Shown piece after piece: positions 12,902 through 14,736 of a stretch of 14,736 nucleotides of DNA; the first letter of the stretch is position 1, and every line of letters starts with the position of its first letter. A program made the translations under genes and the position numbers. The stretch lies in contig JAKAFV010000001.1 in NCBI GenBank assembly GCA_021817915.1, positions 1 through 14,736 on the forward strand, in the 5' to 3' direction. This stretch comes from a bacterium. GTDB lineage: Bacteria > Patescibacteriota > Minisyncoccia > UBA6257 > UBA9933. The notes under the pieces are model-generated. The model ran no database searches and was not told where the DNA came from. It saw only the letters and a program-made list of their open reading frames with translations.

Positions 12902-13255
12902 TTACGCATTCTTCAACCATTCGGTTGTTTTGTCTTTTCCTCCTTCAAACTTATAGGTAAATGTGTTGATGAGATGTCCAAAAGAATGATCCGTTGGGCG
13001 TTGCGATTTGTCGGCGATAATGTCTTTTTTTGAAAAGCCGATAATTTTAATGCCAGATTTTTTTACGTCTTCGTGTGAAATCACGCCTTTCTTCATTAAG
13101 AGTTCGATAGGTTTTCTGTCTTCGGTGAGGAAAAGTGCCCAATATGCCGTGCTCCCCTCGCCAACTCTCAGGATGAACCCTTTGCATATAACTTCGTCAT
13201 GGCAGAAAAACTCCATTTGGCAAAGATGCCCTATGTAGCGTTGCGGATTCTTCAA
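12902..13255 (-). CDS. Small hypothetical protein with TTG start
   Basis: A 117-aa protein on the minus strand that I do not recognise. It begins at a TTG codon (complement of CAA at 13253-13255), preceded by a perfect AAGGAGGT at a spacing of 4-5 nt, which makes this start convincing. The next in-frame ATG (codon 14) has no such signal. The protein is soluble and mixed in charge, with three Cys/His-containing stretches (IGHLCQMEFFCHDEVICKG, DHSFGHLINTF). The end (GGKDKTTEWLKNA) is polar. It has its own promoter at 13293-13321 and a bidirectional terminator. It fits the group of small, SD-rich single-gene units in this window. Confidence 0.65.
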   Translation of the reverse strand: MKNPQRYIGHLCQMEFFCHDEVICKGFILRVGEGSTAYWALFLTEDRKPIELLMKKGVISHEDVKKSGIKIIGFSKKDIIADKSQRPTDHSFGHLINTFTYKFEGGKDKTTEWLKNA

Positions 13256-13292
13256 TTTGACCTCCTTGTGGAATTTTTTATTTGCTTAAGAC

Positions 13293-13321
13293 AAAATAGC
13301 ACATTTCCATGTTTTTGTAAA
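13293..13321 (-). promoter_or_regulatory. Promoter of the minus-strand gene
   Basis: Read on the minus strand: TTTACA (13321-13316), a 17-bp spacer and TATTTT (13298-13293). It gives a leader of about 30 nt that contains the strong SD of the TTG-start gene. Confidence 0.55.
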
Positions 13322-13343
13322 TAATTTTAAAATTGAAAATTAT

Positions 13344-13352
13344 TGTTATAAT
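13344..13352 (+). promoter_or_regulatory. Extended -10 promoter of the DUF362 gene, predicted leaderless
   Basis: TGTTATAAT (13344-13352) is a perfect extended -10 element (TGnTATAAT). No good -35 is seen at the right distance, as expected for extended -10 promoters. The ATG at 13359 is 6 nt further on, with no SD between. Confidence 0.55.
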
Positions 13353-13358
13353 AAGATT

Positions 13359-14132
13359 ATGAGTAAAGTCGGAAAAATAAGTTTAAAAGACAGCATCGGC
13401 ATTAAAGACGCGGTTTTAAAATCGGTTGAGGAAATCGGCGGATTTAAAAAATTCGTAAAAACCGGCGATGTGGTTTTTTTAAAGCCGAACTACAATACCG
13501 CCGACCCGTCTCCCGCTTCAACGAGTGTCGATTTTTTAAAAGCTGTCGTTGAACTATCTTATGATTTTGGCGCGAAGCTTGCGATGATAGGAGAGTCATC
13601 AACCGTAACCTTAAACACCAGAAAAATAATGGAGAAAGCCGGAGTTCTTGAATTGTTAAAAATGGAAACTCCGCCGAGGATATATGTTTTTGAAGAAGAA
13701 GTTTGGGTAAAAAAAGAAATTCCGGGCGCAAAATATTTAAAAAATGTTTCTATTCCGGAAATCTTGGAAAGAGCGGACAAGTTGATTCTTTTGCCTTGCC
13801 TTAAAACCCATAAGCAGGCGAAATTTACCGGCGCCTTAAAGCTTTCGGTCGGTTTTATGAAGCCGGCTCAGCGCGTGCCCTTACATTTAATGAATCTTCA
13901 AGAAAAAATCGCCGATTTAAATAAAATAATCCATCCCGATTTGGTTATTATGGACGCGAGAAAATGTTTTATTTCGGGCGGGCCGATGAAGGGCGTTATT
14001 CGCGAGCCAAATTTAATTTTGTCTTCGGAAGATAGAGTAGCGATAGATATTGAGGGCGTAAAAATAATTCAAGGTTTTGAAGGAAATTCTTTAGCGGGGA
14101 TAAACCCTGAAGATTTGCCGCAAATGAAATAA
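13359..14132 (+). CDS. DUF362 domain protein
   Basis: A 257-aa protein of the DUF362 family. Matches include VVFLKPNYN (residues 38-46), FGAKLAMIGESS (70-81) and LPCLKTHKQAKFTGALKLSVGF (145-166; the core LKTHKQAKFTGALKLSVG is the strongest part), followed by DLVIMDARKCFISGGPMKG. Some DUF362 proteins carry an extra 4Fe-4S domain with CxxC motifs. None is present here, since the only cysteines seen are single ones near residues 147 and 203. The function of the family is not settled. The methyltransferase gene starts 18 nt downstream, suggesting co-transcription. Confidence 0.85.
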   Translation: MSKVGKISLKDSIGIKDAVLKSVEEIGGFKKFVKTGDVVFLKPNYNTADPSPASTSVDFLKAVVELSYDFGAKLAMIGESSTVTLNTRKIMEKAGVLELLKMETPPRIYVFEEEVWVKKEIPGAKYLKNVSIPEILERADKLILLPCLKTHKQAKFTGALKLSVGFMKPAQRVPLHLMNLQEKIADLNKIIHPDLVIMDARKCFISGGPMKGVIREPNLILSSEDRVAIDIEGVKIIQGFEGNSLAGINPEDLPQMK

Positions 14133-14150
14133 AACGCGGAATAAAATATT

Positions 14151-14630
14151 ATGATTGTTATTCTCTATAATATTAGAAGCTTGCATAATGTCGGCTCTAT
14201 TTTTCGGACCGCGGACGCGGCTGGAATTGAAAAGATATATCTTTGCGGAATAACGCCGGCGCCGATTGATTCTTTTGGCCGGCCTCGCCAGCAACTAACC
14301 AAAGTTTCTTTAGGCGCGGAGCATTATGTAAAATGGGAAAAGGTTAAAACGGCAAGCAAATTGATAGATAAATTAAAAAAAGAAAAATATAAAATTTTCG
14401 CCATTGAACAAAGCAAAAAATCAATTTCTTACAATAAGCTTCAAGTTTTAAGCTTCAAGTTTCAATCTATCGCAATAGTTTTGGGGAATGAAGTTAAAGG
14501 GTTGCCGCTTTCAATTTTAAAACGCAGCGACAAAATATTGGAAATCCCAATGTTTGGGAAGAAAGAATCGCTTAATGTTGCCGTGGCTTTTGGCATTGTT
14601 GTTTTTAAATTAAGGGAATTGTATAATTAA
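14151..14630 (+). CDS. TrmH/SpoU family RNA 2'-O-methyltransferase
   Basis: A 159-aa SPOUT-fold enzyme with the three SpoU motifs in order: motif 1 NIRSLHNVGSIFRTADAAG (residues 7-25, with N13 and R19), motif 2 IVLGNEVKGL (109-118) and motif 3 EIPMFGKKESLNVAVAFG (131-148). These form the trefoil knot that binds S-adenosylmethionine. It lacks the N-terminal RNA-binding domain of larger TrmH/RlmB enzymes and is close in size to TrmL (about 157 aa), so a tRNA or rRNA ribose methyltransferase is likely. The target is unknown. Residues 96-105 (KLQVLSFKFQ), between motifs 1 and 2, are encoded by a heptamer repeat tract. Confidence 0.93.
   Translation: MIVILYNIRSLHNVGSIFRTADAAGIEKIYLCGITPAPIDSFGRPRQQLTKVSLGAEHYVKWEKVKTASKLIDKLKKEKYKIFAIEQSKKSISYNKLQVLSFKFQSIAIVLGNEVKGLPLSILKRSDKILEIPMFGKKESLNVAVAFGIVVFKLRELYN
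14436..14463. repeat. Heptamer repeat tract inside the SpoU gene
   Basis: Four 7-nt units AAGCTTC, AAGTTTT, AAGCTTC and AAGTTTC (consensus AAGYTTY) run without gaps, with a decayed fifth (AATCTAT). They encode residues 96-105 of the methyltransferase, in a region between conserved motifs. Confidence 0.75.
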
Positions 14631-14649
14631 ATAAACGTAATACCAATAT

Positions 14650-14722
14650 GCGAATGCGTGCGAATGCAACGAATAATACGAATTCGTATTCATTCGTATC
14701 ATTAGTAAAATTCGTAGATTAG
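14650..14722. repeat. Phased CGAAT / ATTCG inverted repeat tract
   Basis: CGAAT occurs at 14651, 14661, 14670 and 14679 (spacing 9-10 nt), then the complement ATTCG at 14682, 14692 and 14710, with ATTAG variants between. The centre is a perfect 16-bp palindrome AATACGAATTCGTATT (14675-14690), extended to ACGAAT/ATTCGT (14669-14697) with one extra base. It follows the methyltransferase gene and continues to the window edge. No coding sequence is seen in 14631-14736. Confidence 0.65.
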
Positions 14723-14736
14723 TATCATTTAAGCGA

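Noticed and set aside
14436..14736. CRISPR-like repeats
   Set aside because: The units are 7-10 nt, tandem or palindromic, without spacers of constant length and without cas genes.

Overview
The window looks like chromosomal DNA from a member of the Patescibacteria/CPR, most likely Parcubacteria. This rests on several traits: moderately AT-rich DNA with densely packed short genes, a small accessory gene set without biosynthetic pathways, many short hypothetical proteins, a Cys-rich motif and a zinc-ribbon tail that I recall from that group, and many genes without a Shine-Dalgarno (SD) sequence. UGA acts as a stop (it ends the lactate permease and cupin genes at family-typical lengths), so the Gracilibacteria/SR1 code is excluded. 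No rRNA, tRNA, CRISPR array, transposase or phage gene was seen.

Layout. Positions 1-83 hold the 3' end of a gene with a zinc-ribbon tail (MscL-like). At 150-1286 is a secreted bactofilin-like beta-repeat protein with a membrane C-terminus, closed by a terminator. Positions 1340-2450 hold two small hypothetical genes (1438 and 2074), each with a strong SD and each followed by a hairpin terminator. A heptamer repeat and an extra hairpin lie between them. At 2486-4632 are an LctP-type lactate permease and a coupled membrane-anchored protein. At 4664-5173 is another compact unit, with consensus promoter, strong SD, 112-aa protein and terminator.

Positions 5181-5423 hold a possible microprotein, a promoter, a short 'MSEYY' reading frame and an inverted repeat. 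The PD-(D/E)XK nuclease gene that follows begins again with MSEYY. It is followed by a YdjM-like membrane protein and a YggU/DUF167 protein. At 6898-7910 are TspO and DUF192. From 7899 to 12878 six codirectional genes with no internal terminator encode bacteriohemerythrin, a cytidylyltransferase-like protein, a cupin and a MacA/MacB-type exporter (adaptor, ATPase, FtsX permease). They end in a bidirectional terminator shared with a convergent minus-strand gene (TTG start). The last plus-strand pair is DUF362 and a TrmH/SpoU methyltransferase. The window closes in a phased inverted-repeat tract.

Two themes stand out. First, there seem to be two styles of gene start. Small stand-alone genes have strong SDs and terminators, whereas several conserved genes have a -10 box 6-7 nt before the ATG, which predicts leaderless mRNAs. 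Second, there is much short-repeat activity: AAG-type heptamers both between genes and inside the methyltransferase gene, a palindrome between two copies of a gene start, and a CGAAT/ATTCG inverted array. The TspO, hemerythrin, cupin and MacAB genes may form a redox or porphyrin/efflux neighbourhood, but that is inference.
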